Shown: positions 53,210-62,382, numbered from the stretch's first letter. The stretch is DNA of 64,000 bases from Novosphingobium sp. (GCF_020852455.1 NZ_JADZAT010000032.1:62001-126000), one strand, 5' to 3'. Numbers and translations: made by a program. The notes: generated by a model not told the origin, from the sequence alone.

Positions 53210-54895
53210 TTAAAGCCCCAGCTCGGCCCTGAGCGCCTTGCGATCAAGCTTGCCGACCATCGTCTTGGGCAGCTCTTCGCGCACCACCACCTGATCGACG
53301 CGTTCGTGCTTGCCGATCCGGCTGTTGAGCCAATCGCGCAATTCCTCGCCGCTCGCCGTTACCTCGTCATCCAGCGTGACAAAGGCGCGCGGGGCTTCGC
53401 CGCGGTAATCATCGGGGACGCCGATCACCAGGGCTTCCTTGACCGCGGGGTGCTGGACCAGCACCGCCTCGACCTGGCTGGGGAAGACCTTGAAGCCGCC
53501 AACCGCGATCATGTCCTTGATCCGGTCAACGATCTTCACATAGCCCTGGGCATCGAGCGTGGCGACATCGCCGGTGCGCAGCCAGCGCCCGTCGGGGCGT
53601 TCGGCAAAGGCGGTGGCGGCGGCTTCGGGGCGCTGCCAGTAGCCCTGCATGACCTGCGGCCCCTGCACCGCCAGTTCGCCCGGTTCGCCCGGCGCGGCAT
53701 CCCTGGTCGGATCCTCGCGGTCGAGCAGGCGGACCCGGGTAGCGGGCAGGACCTGGCCGATCGTGCCGATCCGCTCTTCGCCTTCGTAGGGGTTGGTCGA
53801 TACCACCCCGGCGCTTTCGGTCAGGCCATAACCTTCAACCACCCGCGCGCCCGAGGCCGCCTCGAACCGCGCCTTCATCGGCAGCGGCAGCGGCGCTCCG
53901 CCAGAAATGCAGATTCGCAGCGAGGAGAAATCGGTCTTCGCGCAATTCGGGTGATCGAGCAGCGCCTGGAACATCGTCGGCACCGCCGGCATCGCGGTCG
54001 CCTTGACCCGCTCGAGCGTCTTCAGCGCCTGCCCGGCCTCGAACCGGGGCAGCATCGCGATGCAGCCGCCGTTGGCCACCGTGCGGTTGAGCACGCAGGT
54101 GTTGGCGAAGACGTGGAACAGCGGCAGCACCCCCAGGATCATGTCGCGATCACCCTGGTGCGGGTCGATCGCTTCGACCTGACGGGCGTTGGCCGACATG
54201 TTCTGGTGGGTCAGCATCGCCCCCTTGGGCACACCGGTGGTGCCGCCGGTGTACTGGAGCAGCGCAAGGTCGCTCATCGGGTCGATCGGTGTGGCTTGAG
54301 GTGCGCTGGTGTGCAGGCTCTGGGCCCATGGCGTGACATCGCTCCGCCCCGGGATCTTGCTGAGCGCCTTGCGGCCCAGCAAGGCCAGCAGGATCCGCTT
54401 GCTCCACGGCAACATCGCCCCCAGCGAGCCGACCACCAGCCGTTCCAGCGCGGTTCCGTCAAGCACCTTGAGCGCGGTCGGCAGCAGCGCCGCCGAATCG
54501 ATCGTCACCAGCAGCCGCGCACCTGAATCCGCGACCTGCGCCGACAGCTCCTCAACCGTGTAGAGCGGGCTGAAATTGACCACCGTCGCTCCGGCCAGCA
54601 TCGCCCCGTAATAGGCCGAAACATAGATCGGGACATTGGGCAGGTAGAGCCCGATCCGGTCGCCTTTCCTGATGCCAAGTGTCTGCAAACCTGCGGCAAA
54701 TTGCTGCGCCTCGGCATGCAGCTGGGCATAGCTGTAGCGCCGGCCGACGAAATCGACCAGCGGCCGTTCCCCATGGCGGCGGACCGCTTCGGCAAACATG
54801 TCGGGCAGCGACAGCGGGGGCAGGTCAAGCTCCCAATCGCAGGCATGCGCATAGGCTGCGCGCCAGGGATCGGCGCTGTTGCTATTGACACTCAT
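53210..54895 (-). CDS. Long-chain acyl-CoA synthetase, FadD-like
   Basis: A 561-residue AMP-forming ligase that activates fatty acids with CoA. Motifs: LLQYTGGTTGVPKGAMLTH (P-loop), VVEGYGLTESAGV, GRWLRTGDVATLDAQGYVKIVDRIKDMI and the C-terminal lysine in PKTMVGKLDRKALR. The match is to FadD-type enzymes; exact chain length is not readable. It is transcribed after trcR with a 50-base gap. ETF encoded at 22091-23876 would serve the resulting beta-oxidation. Confidence 0.9.
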   Translation of the reverse strand: MSVNSNSADPWRAAYAHACDWELDLPPLSLPDMFAEAVRRHGERPLVDFVGRRYSYAQLHAEAQQFAAGLQTLGIRKGDRIGLYLPNVPIYVSAYYGAMLAGATVVNFSPLYTVEELSAQVADSGARLLVTIDSAALLPTALKVLDGTALERLVVGSLGAMLPWSKRILLALLGRKALSKIPGRSDVTPWAQSLHTSAPQATPIDPMSDLALLQYTGGTTGVPKGAMLTHQNMSANARQVEAIDPHQGDRDMILGVLPLFHVFANTCVLNRTVANGGCIAMLPRFEAGQALKTLERVKATAMPAVPTMFQALLDHPNCAKTDFSSLRICISGGAPLPLPMKARFEAASGARVVEGYGLTESAGVVSTNPYEGEERIGTIGQVLPATRVRLLDREDPTRDAAPGEPGELAVQGPQVMQGYWQRPEAAATAFAERPDGRWLRTGDVATLDAQGYVKIVDRIKDMIAVGGFKVFPSQVEAVLVQHPAVKEALVIGVPDDYRGEAPRAFVTLDDEVTASGEELRDWLNSRIGKHERVDQVVVREELPKTMVGKLDRKALRAELGL

Positions 54896-54945
54896 GTAAA
54901 CGGCTTAGCCTTTCCGCAGTGAAAAGGCAGCCGGTTTTTAGGAAC

Positions 54946-55647
54946 TTAGTCCTCGCCCGCCGCTTCGGCAGCACGCTTCGCCTCAAGCCAGGCCGCCGCT
55001 TCGGCTTCCTGGGCGGCTTCGCTGGCCGCCTTGGCCTGGGCCTCACGTTCGGCGCGCAGTTCCTCGATCAGCGCTTCGCGATCATCGCCCAGCCGCGCAT
55101 CGTCACCGGCTTCGTCCTGCAGCCCGGCCTTCTTGGCGGCCTTGGCCACGATCGCATCGAGTTCGCGCTGGCTGCACAGGCCCAGGGTAACCGGGTCCTT
55201 GGGCTGGATGTTGGCGATGTTCCAGTGGCTGCGATCACGGATCGCAGCAATCGTGTTGCGGGTGGTGCCGATCAGCTTGCCGATCTGCGCGTCCGAGATT
55301 TCCGGATGGCTGCGCAAGATCCAGGCGATCCCGTCCGGCTTGTCCTGACGCTTCGACACCGGGGTGTAGCGCGGGCCCTTGGTGCGGCTGACCGTGACCG
55401 GGGCCTTCTGCATCTTGAGCGCATAGGCCGGATCGTTCTGGCCCTTTTCGATTTCGGCCATGGTCAGTTCGCCCGACCGCACCGGATCGCGCCCGGTGTA
55501 CTTCGAGCTGGCGAGATCATCGGCCATGGCCTGCACTTCAAGGATGTGCAGCCCGCAGAATTCGGCGATCTGTTCAAAGCTCAACGCAGTGTTGTCGACC
55601 AGCCAGGAAGCGGTCGCATGCGGCATCAGCGGGGTGGGTTGGGTCAC
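54946..55647 (-). CDS. trcR: TrcR-family cell-cycle regulator (DUF1013)
   Basis: A 233-residue protein of the alphaproteobacterial DUF1013 family, named cell cycle transcriptional regulator TrcR. Conserved blocks: MPHATASWLVDNTALSFEQIAEFCGLH, PVSKRQDKPDGIAWILRSHPEISDAQIGKLIGTTRNTIAAIRDRSHWN (helix-turn-helix), then a long charged coiled-coil tail rich in Ala/Glu. The GTG at 55647 has GGAG eight bases upstream, better spaced than the TTG two codons before. Confidence 0.85.
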   Translation of the reverse strand: MTQPTPLMPHATASWLVDNTALSFEQIAEFCGLHILEVQAMADDLASSKYTGRDPVRSGELTMAEIEKGQNDPAYALKMQKAPVTVSRTKGPRYTPVSKRQDKPDGIAWILRSHPEISDAQIGKLIGTTRNTIAAIRDRSHWNIANIQPKDPVTLGLCSQRELDAIVAKAAKKAGLQDEAGDDARLGDDREALIEELRAEREAQAKAASEAAQEAEAAAWLEAKRAAEAAGED

Positions 55648-55819
55648 GGCCAAAACTCCGGCAAGGAGAACAGCGTCTCCGTCAGAAATAGATAGGGCCG
55701 CCCCTTGCGGAGCGGCCGTTCGCTGGCGCGTTTAGGGCAAAGCGGCCCAGCCGACAAGTGCAGTTTGTTAATCGCCCGCCGTTAGCAAGGCGAAAACGCC
55801 GGCAAGGATCGACTGAAAC

Positions 55820-56482
55820 ATGCGGATGGCATCACTCGGTGTGAGCTTTTTGATCAGCGTGGTGTTCGGCGGCTATGCGCTGAACAACCACAGTGACTTT
55901 ACAGTTGAAGTGCGCCGTCCCCTGCCTGAGGTCTATTCCGAATTCAGCGGGGTACGCACATTTGGCAGCGGGCTGCGCGAATACGGGTTCGATGCGCCCA
56001 GGGTGATCATCTCGCGCCCGTCCGATCACGAACTGGTGTTCAGGATCCCGGCCGGCCAGGACGGGCTGTTCTCGACGATCAGCTTTGCCTTCAGCCCGAG
56101 TCGCGATGGCCTTGCAACCAATGTCAGCGGCACATTGGATATCGCCCCGATCAAGGTCACGGCCGAGAAAAAGGCGGGCTATCTCTCGGCTGACAAGCTC
56201 CAGCCGATGTTCAAGGACGCGGTTGCCGATTTCGCCAAGCAGCTCAACAATGGCAATTCAACTGCCGCAGCCAGCAACAAGCTGGCAATGCTGATCGATG
56301 GCGTTGCGATCTTCACCAACCCTGAAAAGCTGGCCAAGTTCGAACGCCGCCTCAATGATCTGAAGGCTGGCGCGGATCGGGTCGGGGGACGGGGCACGGC
56401 CGATCGCCTGATCGAAGAACGCCGTCGCCGTACTGCCGGAGAAGAATCAGCCGAAGACGTCGAGCCGGATTATTACGAATAG
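55820..56482 (+). CDS. Conserved membrane-anchored protein of unknown function
   Basis: A 220-residue protein with a short N-terminal hydrophobic segment (signal or anchor, about residues 3-21), then a beta-rich domain (VEVRRPLPEVYSEFSGVRTF...) that starts rather like an SRPBCC domain, and a helical C-terminus with an Arg/Glu-rich acidic end. I do not recognise the family. AAGGATC precedes the ATG. It diverges from trcR across a 172-base gap in which I can see no clear promoter motif. Confidence 0.72.
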   Translation: MRMASLGVSFLISVVFGGYALNNHSDFTVEVRRPLPEVYSEFSGVRTFGSGLREYGFDAPRVIISRPSDHELVFRIPAGQDGLFSTISFAFSPSRDGLATNVSGTLDIAPIKVTAEKKAGYLSADKLQPMFKDAVADFAKQLNNGNSTAAASNKLAMLIDGVAIFTNPEKLAKFERRLNDLKAGADRVGGRGTADRLIEERRRRTAGEESAEDVEPDYYE

Positions 56483-56502
56483 GCGCGCACGGCGCGCAGC
56501 CC

Positions 56503-57504
56503 TCAGACCGCCAACACGATCTTCCCGATATGCGCGCCCGCTTCCATCCGGGCATGGGCGGCGGCAGCCTCGGCCAGCGGAAAGACCTGGTCCATCACCG
56601 GGCGCAGTTCGCCTTCTTCGACCAGCGGCCAGGCGTTCTGGCGGATTTCCTGGGCGAGCAGCGCCTTGAACTGGTTCGAACGCGGACGCAGCGTCGATCC
56701 GGTCAGCGTCAGCCGCCGGCGCATCACTTCGGCCATGTTGATCGTCGCCTGCAACCCGCCCTGCACCGCGATCGTAACGTGCCGGCCATCTTCGGCGAGA
56801 CACTTGAGGTTGCGCGCCACATAATCACCCGCGACCATATCCAGCACCAGTTCAACCCCCTTGCCGCCGGTAATCCGGGCGACTTCCTCGACAAAGTCCT
56901 GCGCTTTGTAATCGATCGCATGGTCGGCGCCGATTTCCAGCGCCTGCGCACACTTGTCCGCACCGCCGCAGGTCACGATCACGGTCAGCCCGAACAGCTT
57001 GCCCAGCATCACCGCCATGGTGCCGATCCCGCTGGTCCCGCCATGGACCAGCAGCGTCTCACCGTCGCGGGCCCAGCCGCGTTCGAACACGTTGTGCCAG
57101 ACGGTAAACAGCGTTTCGGGCAGCGCAGCGGCGGAATCGAGCGGCAGGTTTTCGGGCACCGGCAGGCAATGGTCGGCCGGGACCAGGCAATATTCGGCAT
57201 AGCCGCCACCCGGGGTCAGCGCGCAGACCCGCTGGCCGGGAAGCCACGACGTCACGCCTTCGCCCAGCTTTGCAATCGTGCCGGAAACCTCAAGCCCCAG
57301 CAGCGGCGAAGCGCCGGGCGGGGGCGGATAGAACCCCTGGCGCTGGATCACGTCTGGCCGATTAACCCCGGCAAAGGCGACCTTGACCAGCACTTCGCCG
57401 GGACCGGGCTGCGGCACGGGCAGCGTCTGGAGCCGCAGCACGTCCGGGCCGCCCGGCGCATCGAAATGCACAGCCTGCATGGTTTGTGGAAGCGAATCAG
57501 CCAT
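56503..57504 (-). CDS. NADPH:quinone reductase-like oxidoreductase (zeta-crystallin/PIG3 type)
   Basis: A 333-residue zinc-free medium-chain dehydrogenase/reductase. It shows VNRPDVIQRQGFYPPPPGASPLLGLEVSG, the NADPH site VHGGTSGIGTMAVMLGKLFG and AINMAEVMRRRLTLTGSTLR-like ATINMAEVMRRRLTLTGSTLR. These match the PIG3/QOR branch, which reduces quinones by one or two electrons. Divergent from the DUF1192 gene. Confidence 0.9.
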   Translation of the reverse strand: MADSLPQTMQAVHFDAPGGPDVLRLQTLPVPQPGPGEVLVKVAFAGVNRPDVIQRQGFYPPPPGASPLLGLEVSGTIAKLGEGVTSWLPGQRVCALTPGGGYAEYCLVPADHCLPVPENLPLDSAAALPETLFTVWHNVFERGWARDGETLLVHGGTSGIGTMAVMLGKLFGLTVIVTCGGADKCAQALEIGADHAIDYKAQDFVEEVARITGGKGVELVLDMVAGDYVARNLKCLAEDGRHVTIAVQGGLQATINMAEVMRRRLTLTGSTLRPRSNQFKALLAQEIRQNAWPLVEEGELRPVMDQVFPLAEAAAAHARMEAGAHIGKIVLAV

Positions 57505-57599
57505 TTAGCCCATCCCTGTTGCGCGTGCGCCACGTTTTGCCCGCCCTAGCTCGCACCCGTGTTGACAGCAAGGCCGCATCGTCCGATTCTGCATCGGCA

Positions 57600-57803
57600 A
57601 TGGATGAAGACCTGCCTCGGCCCAAGGGTGACGCCGCTGCTGCGCTGGCGAAGGAAAGCCTCGATTCCTATTCGCAGGACGAGCTGGCCGAACGCATTGC
57701 CCAGCTTGAAGCCGAGATCGAACGGGTCAAGGCGCACGCCAACAAGGCGGCCGCACATCGTCTGGCCGCCGACGCCCTGTTCAAGCCGCGATCCGACCAG
57801 TGA
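57600..57803 (+). CDS. DUF1192 small protein
   Basis: A 67-residue protein: MDEDLPRPKG...LAKESLDSYSQDELAERIAQLEAEIERVKAH. The central part is the DUF1192 motif, a short coiled coil. The function is unknown. The ATG at 57600 begins exactly at the family N-terminus; the same frame is open further upstream, but that would overlap the divergent quinone-reductase start. Confidence 0.85.
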   Translation: MDEDLPRPKGDAAAALAKESLDSYSQDELAERIAQLEAEIERVKAHANKAAAHRLAADALFKPRSDQ

Positions 57804-57931
57804 AACGCGCCGCCCCTTCCCTGGTGCCTGCGGCTTCCCATATAGGTTTGGTTAACCCTGTCTGTTCATACTCCCCGACAGTGCCAAATTCACTGTGCGG
57901 TGCGCTTATTCTCCCTTGGAGACCACGATAG

Positions 57932-60316
57932 ATGCCCAGTTTTGCCCAGAGCCTCGAAAAGACGCTGCACGCCGCGCTTGAGAACGCCAAGGAGCGCGCC
58001 CACGAATATGCCACGCTTGAGCATCTGCTGCTGGCGCTGATCGACGATGCCGATGCTGCCCAGGTGATGCAGGCCTGCGGGGTGGACCTGGCCGAACTGG
58101 CCGAAGTCGTGAAGCAGTACCTTGATCAGGAATACCAGTCGCTGAAGACCCAGGAGGCCGGCGATCCCTCGCCCACGGCAGGCTTCCAGCGGGTAATCCA
58201 GCGTGCGATCCTGCATGTCCAAAGCTCGGGCAAGGACACCGTCACCGGCGCCAACGTACTGGTTGCGCTGTTTTCCGAACGCGACAGCTATGCGGTCTAT
58301 TTCCTGCAGCAGCAGGACATGACCCGGCTCGACGCGGTCAGCTTCATCAGCCACGGGATCGGCAAGGGCGGCAAGCGGATCGAGGACCGCACTCCCAAGG
58401 GCAGCGAAAACCCCGAACAGCCACAGCAGGAAGACAAGGCTGCGGCGAAGGATGGCAAGAAGGATTCGGCGCTCGACCAGTTCTGCGTCAACCTCAACGA
58501 GAAGGCCCAGGCCGGCAAGGTCGATCCGCTGATCGGGCGCGGGCCTGAAGTGGATCGCACGATCCAGATCCTGTGCCGTCGCAGCAAGAACAACCCGCTC
58601 TATGTCGGCGATCCGGGCGTGGGCAAGACCGCGATTGCGGAAGGCCTGGCCCGCAAGATCATCGAGGGCGAAGTGCCCGAAGTGCTGCAGGACGCGGTGA
58701 TCTATTCGCTCGACATGGGTGCGCTGCTGGCCGGCACCCGCTATCGCGGCGATTTCGAGGAACGGCTCAAGCAGGTGGTGAACGAGCTTGAGAAGATGCC
58801 CGAAGCGGTGCTGTTCATCGACGAGATCCACACCGTGATCGGCGCCGGGGCGACCAGCGGCGGGGCGATGGATGCCTCGAACCTGTTGAAGCCGGCGCTG
58901 TCCTCGGGCGCGATCCGCTGCATCGGTTCGACCACCTACAAGGAATTCCGCAACCACTTCGAAAAGGATCGCGCGCTGCTGCGCCGGTTCCAGAAGATCG
59001 ACGTCAACGAGCCGACCGTCGAGGATACGATCAAGATCCTCAAGGGCCTGCGCACCGCCTTCGAAGAGCATCACAAGGTCAAGTACACGCCCGAGGCGAT
59101 CAAGACCGCGGTCGAGCTGTCGGCGCGCTACATCAATGATCGCAAGCTGCCCGACAAGGCGATCGACGTGATCGACGAAGTTGGCGCAATGCAGATGCTG
59201 GTTCCGCCCAGCCGCCGCAAGAAGACGATCGGCCCGCGCGAGATCGAGGCGGTGATCGCCACCATGGCGCGGATCCCGCCCAAGAATGTCTCGACCGATG
59301 ACCGGCAGGCGCTCGAACATCTCGAAAAGGACCTGAAGCGCGTCGTGTTCGGCCAGGATCAGGCGATCGAAGTGCTGGCGAGCGCAATGAAGCTGAGCCG
59401 CGCCGGGCTGCGCGATCCGGAAAAGCCGATCGGCTCGTTCCTGTTCTCGGGTCCGACCGGGGTCGGCAAGACCGAGGTGTCCAAGCAGCTGGCCACGATC
59501 CTGGGGATCCCGATCCAGCGCTTCGACATGTCGGAATACATGGAACGCCACTCGGTCAGCCGCCTGATCGGCGCGCCTCCGGGCTATGTCGGCTATGATC
59601 AGGGCGGTCTGCTGACCGACGCGATCGACCAGCAGCCGCATTGTGTGCTGCTGCTCGACGAAATCGAAAAGGCCCACCCCGACCTGTTCAACATCCTGCT
59701 GCAGGTGATGGACAACGGACGGTTGACCGATCACCACGGCAAGACGGTCGATTTCCGCAATGTCGTACTGATCATGACCACCAATGCCGGCGCGGCCGAC
59801 ATGGCCAGGCAGGGGATCGGCTTCGGCGACGTGTCCAAGGCCGATGCCGGCGACGAAGCGGTCAAGCGGATGTTCAGCCCCGAATTCCGCAACCGGCTTG
59901 ATGCGGTGGTGCCGTTTGCCTACCTGGGCAAGGACGTGGTCGGCCGGGTGGTCGAGAAGTTCGTTCTGCAGCTGGAGCTGCAGCTGGCCGAACAGAACGT
60001 CCACATCCAGTTCGACAGTGATGCGCGCGATTGGCTGGGGACACGCGGCTATGACCGGCTCTATGGCGCGCGGCCGATGGCCCGCCTGATCCAGGACAAG
60101 GTCAAGCAGCCGCTGGCCGAGGAACTGCTGTTCGGCAAGCTGCGCCACGGCGGCGAAGTCCACGTCTCGGTCAGGGATGATGCGCTGGCCTTCGAATTGA
60201 CCCCGGCCCCGCCCAAGCTCGACAAGAAGGCCCGCAAGGCGGCCGAGCAGGCCGAGACAGCCAAGCCGAAGCGCAAGCCCAAGGCAGCGCCCGAACCGAG
60301 CGGTGACGCGGACTGA
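57932..60316 (+). CDS. clpA: ATP-dependent Clp protease ATP-binding subunit ClpA
   Basis: A 794-residue AAA+ unfoldase that feeds ClpP. The N-domain (about 1-145) starts MPSFAQSLEKTLHAAL; D1 has Walker A GDPGVGKT at 226-233, D2 has GPTGVGKT at 507-514. The ClpP-docking loop is present as IGF (RQGIGFGD, about residue 628). The C-terminal tail is Lys/Ala/Pro-rich. The adaptor gene clpS, usually upstream, is not here. TTGGAGACC precedes the ATG. The short gap after the stop holds an FNR-like site for the next gene. Confidence 0.97.
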   Translation: MPSFAQSLEKTLHAALENAKERAHEYATLEHLLLALIDDADAAQVMQACGVDLAELAEVVKQYLDQEYQSLKTQEAGDPSPTAGFQRVIQRAILHVQSSGKDTVTGANVLVALFSERDSYAVYFLQQQDMTRLDAVSFISHGIGKGGKRIEDRTPKGSENPEQPQQEDKAAAKDGKKDSALDQFCVNLNEKAQAGKVDPLIGRGPEVDRTIQILCRRSKNNPLYVGDPGVGKTAIAEGLARKIIEGEVPEVLQDAVIYSLDMGALLAGTRYRGDFEERLKQVVNELEKMPEAVLFIDEIHTVIGAGATSGGAMDASNLLKPALSSGAIRCIGSTTYKEFRNHFEKDRALLRRFQKIDVNEPTVEDTIKILKGLRTAFEEHHKVKYTPEAIKTAVELSARYINDRKLPDKAIDVIDEVGAMQMLVPPSRRKKTIGPREIEAVIATMARIPPKNVSTDDRQALEHLEKDLKRVVFGQDQAIEVLASAMKLSRAGLRDPEKPIGSFLFSGPTGVGKTEVSKQLATILGIPIQRFDMSEYMERHSVSRLIGAPPGYVGYDQGGLLTDAIDQQPHCVLLLDEIEKAHPDLFNILLQVMDNGRLTDHHGKTVDFRNVVLIMTTNAGAADMARQGIGFGDVSKADAGDEAVKRMFSPEFRNRLDAVVPFAYLGKDVVGRVVEKFVLQLELQLAEQNVHIQFDSDARDWLGTRGYDRLYGARPMARLIQDKVKQPLAEELLFGKLRHGGEVHVSVRDDALAFELTPAPPKLDKKARKAAEQAETAKPKRKPKAAPEPSGDAD

Positions 60317-60330
60317 TTGACCCGAGTCAA
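60317..60330 (+). promoter_or_regulatory. FNR/CRP-type box upstream of the truncated haemoglobin gene
   Basis: TTGAC-CCGA-GTCAA is a perfect half-site pair of the FNR/FixK type (TTGAY-N4-RTCAA); the flanking A and T extend it to 16 palindromic bases. The centre is about 70 bases before the GTG start. A class II promoter centred at -41.5 would put the transcription start near 60365, leaving a leader of about 28 bases. An oxygen- or nitric-oxide-responsive regulator acting on a globin gene makes sense; this is inference from position. Confidence 0.6.
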
Positions 60331-60392
60331 TTGCACTTGCATTCGCCTGCGCTAGGGCAAGGCTGCATTGCCATGCCCGGGAGAAAGACCAA

Positions 60393-60800
60393 GTGACCCA
60401 AGCCGCCACCGCCGAAGCGCCCGCCAAGAGCCCGTTCGAGCGTGTCGGCGGGCATCCGGTACTGCAGGCGATCAGCAACCGCTTCTACGATCTGATGGAC
60501 CAGGACCCGGCCTATGCCGAACTGCGCGCGATGCATGCCGCAGACCTGACCTTCATGCGCGGCGCCCTGCCCGCATTCCTGGCCGGGTGGGCCGGCGGGC
60601 CGCGCGACTGGTTCGAAGCCAATCCCGGCAAATGCATGATGAGCATGCACGCCCCCTTCCCGATCGGCCGGCAAACCGCCGATCAGTGGGCCGAGGCGAT
60701 GACCCGCGCGATCGCCGATACCGAAGTGACGGATCGCGAAATCGCCGATGCCATGGCCGATGTGCTGGGCCGGATGGCGCGGGGCATGGCGCGCGACTGA
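60393..60800 (+). CDS. Truncated haemoglobin (group II-like)
   Basis: A 135-residue 2-over-2 globin. It has the N-terminal PFERVGGHPVLQAISNRFYDLM, GALPAFLAGWAGGP, and the proximal histidine in CMMSMHAPFPIGRQTADQW, with a final helix region. Group II members bind oxygen and detoxify nitric oxide or assist respiration under low oxygen. GTG start with GGGAGA upstream. The FNR-like box in front fits that role. The SulP gene follows after 37 bases. Confidence 0.88.
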   Translation: MTQAATAEAPAKSPFERVGGHPVLQAISNRFYDLMDQDPAYAELRAMHAADLTFMRGALPAFLAGWAGGPRDWFEANPGKCMMSMHAPFPIGRQTADQWAEAMTRAIADTEVTDREIADAMADVLGRMARGMARD

Positions 60801-60817
60801 TTGCAAATTTTGCAATC
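60799..60817. promoter_or_regulatory. 19-bp operator-like palindrome before the SulP gene
   Basis: GATTGCAAATTTTGCAATC is a perfect inverted repeat (nine-base arms, one-base centre) overlapping the stop of the globin gene and ending 20 bases before the SulP ATG. It is AT-rich in a GC-rich region. I cannot assign a regulator; the near-continuous symmetry suggests a dimeric HTH protein. Confidence 0.55.
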
Positions 60818-60837
60818 AGGGGCTAGGCAAGGCGGCC

Positions 60838-62100
60838 ATGAAGCCCAAAATTCTGACGACCCTGCCCGGCTACACAGCTGGCCAGTTCGCTGGTGATGCC
60901 TTTGCAGGGATCACCGTGGCGATGGTTGCATTGCCGCTCAGCATTGCCATCGCCATCGCCTCTGGCGCGCAGCCCGCCGATGGCCTGATCACCGCGATCG
61001 TTGCCGGGTTCCTGATTTCGCTGCTGGGCGGCAGCCGGGTCCAGATCGGCGGCCCCACCGGCGCATTCATCGTCGTCGTCTATGGGGTGATTGCCCGGCA
61101 TGGCTATGACGGGCTGGTGCTGGCAACATTGATGGCCGGAGCCATTCTGATCCTGGCCGGGCTCTTGCGCGCCGGAAACCTGATCGCTTTCGTGCCGGAA
61201 GCAGTGGTCAACGGGTTCACGATCGGGATTGCGATCATCATCGCAGCCAGTCAGCTGAAGGATTTCCTTGGTTTGGAGGGAGCGGCCATGCCGGCCGAGT
61301 TCATTCCCAAACTGCAGGCGCTGTGGCAGGCGCGCGCATCGCTCAATTCCGCAGCCTTGGGTGTTGGTCTGGCTGCCTTGCTGCTGATCGTGCTGGCGCG
61401 GCGGCTTTTCCCCCGGTTCCCCGGCCTGATCGTGGTCATGGCAGCGGTTTCGGCAGCGGTGGCGATCTGGCATCTGCCGGTCGACACGATTGCATCGCGC
61501 TTTGGCGCGCTGCCCGCCACCCTGCCCCAGCCCGCCCTGCCCGCCGTGACCTTTGCCCGGCTCAGCGAACTGTTGCCTTCGGCGCTGGTGATCGCCTTTC
61601 TCGCCGCAATCGAATCGCTGCTTTCGGCGATGGTCGCCGATCGCATGATCGAGGGCCGGCATCGCCCCAATGCCGAGGTGCTGGCGCAAGGCTGGGCCAA
61701 TATCGGCTCAGCCCTGTTTGGCGGCCTGCCCGCGACTGGCGCGATCGCCCGGACCGCGACCAACATCCGCGCCGGTGGCACCACCCCGGTCGCCGGGCTG
61801 GTCCATGCGGCGGTCATTCTGCTGGTCATGCTGGTGGCGGCGCCGGTGGCGGGCTATCTGGCCATGCCGGCGCTGGCCGCGCTGCTGCTGACCACCGCCT
61901 GGAACATGAGCGAACCGCACAAGTGGGCAGGCTACTGGAACGCCTCGAAAGCCGACCGGGCGCTGCTGCTGATAACGCTGGTGCTGACCGTGCTGAGCGA
62001 TTTGACCGTTGCAATCGGCGTCGGGGTGGGTCTGGGCCTGGCAATACGTCTGCGTGACAAGCGGCTTGAAGCAGATACCTGGACCACGCCGGAGCGCTAG
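60838..62100 (+). CDS. SulP-family anion transporter without STAS domain
   Basis: A 420-residue membrane protein with about 11-12 hydrophobic segments and SulP features: AFAGITVAMVALPLSIAIAIASG, GGSRVQIGGPTGAFIVVVYG, EAVVNGFTIGIAIIIAASQLKDFLG and ALFGGLPATGAIARTATNIRAGGTTPVAGLVHA. The cytoplasmic STAS domain expected after the membrane part is absent; the protein ends about 15 residues after the last helix. Substrate may be sulfate, bicarbonate or a dicarboxylate. The ATG at 60838 fits the family; earlier starts lie in the globin gene. Confidence 0.9.
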   Translation: MKPKILTTLPGYTAGQFAGDAFAGITVAMVALPLSIAIAIASGAQPADGLITAIVAGFLISLLGGSRVQIGGPTGAFIVVVYGVIARHGYDGLVLATLMAGAILILAGLLRAGNLIAFVPEAVVNGFTIGIAIIIAASQLKDFLGLEGAAMPAEFIPKLQALWQARASLNSAALGVGLAALLLIVLARRLFPRFPGLIVVMAAVSAAVAIWHLPVDTIASRFGALPATLPQPALPAVTFARLSELLPSALVIAFLAAIESLLSAMVADRMIEGRHRPNAEVLAQGWANIGSALFGGLPATGAIARTATNIRAGGTTPVAGLVHAAVILLVMLVAAPVAGYLAMPALAALLLTTAWNMSEPHKWAGYWNASKADRALLLITLVLTVLSDLTVAIGVGVGLGLAIRLRDKRLEADTWTTPER

Positions 62101-62103
62101 CAA

Positions 62104-62382
62104 TCAATCGATCTGGACCAGCTTGTCGCGCCCGGTTGCGCCGCGCAACAAGCGAAGCCGTGACGTCGCCAGACCCAGGGCCCGGGCCAGCAGTTCGAGC
62201 ACGGCATCGTTGGCCTTGCCATCCTGCGGCTTGACCCGAACCTTCACCAGCACCACGCCTTCGCCCAGTTCGATCCCTTCGTGCCGCGCGCCGGGAGTGA
62301 CGCGCAGCGCCAGCCGCCCTTCACCATCGGCCAGGGCGCGCAGCTCTTCGGGCGGGGGAAAGTCAGCCTTCGGGCGTGCCAT
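62104..62382 (-). CDS. DUF167 (YggU-like) protein
   Basis: A 92-residue protein of the DUF167 family, small alpha/beta fold: GRLALRVTPGARHEGIEL, VLVKVRVKPQDGKANDAVLELLARALGL, then RLLRGATGRDKLVQID. The function is unknown. The ATG at 62382 overlaps the end of the carbonic-anhydrase-like gene by 20 bases; this start fits the family length. Confidence 0.88.
   Translation of the reverse strand: MARPKADFPPPEELRALADGEGRLALRVTPGARHEGIELGEGVVLVKVRVKPQDGKANDAVLELLARALGLATSRLRLLRGATGRDKLVQID

Noticed and set aside
57890-60478. An 862-codon open frame on the minus strand opposite clpA
   Set aside because: It is an artefact of high-GC codon bias (mirror frame of a real gene): low-complexity His/Arg/Gln/Asp-rich translation, no motif, while the plus frame is unmistakable ClpA.
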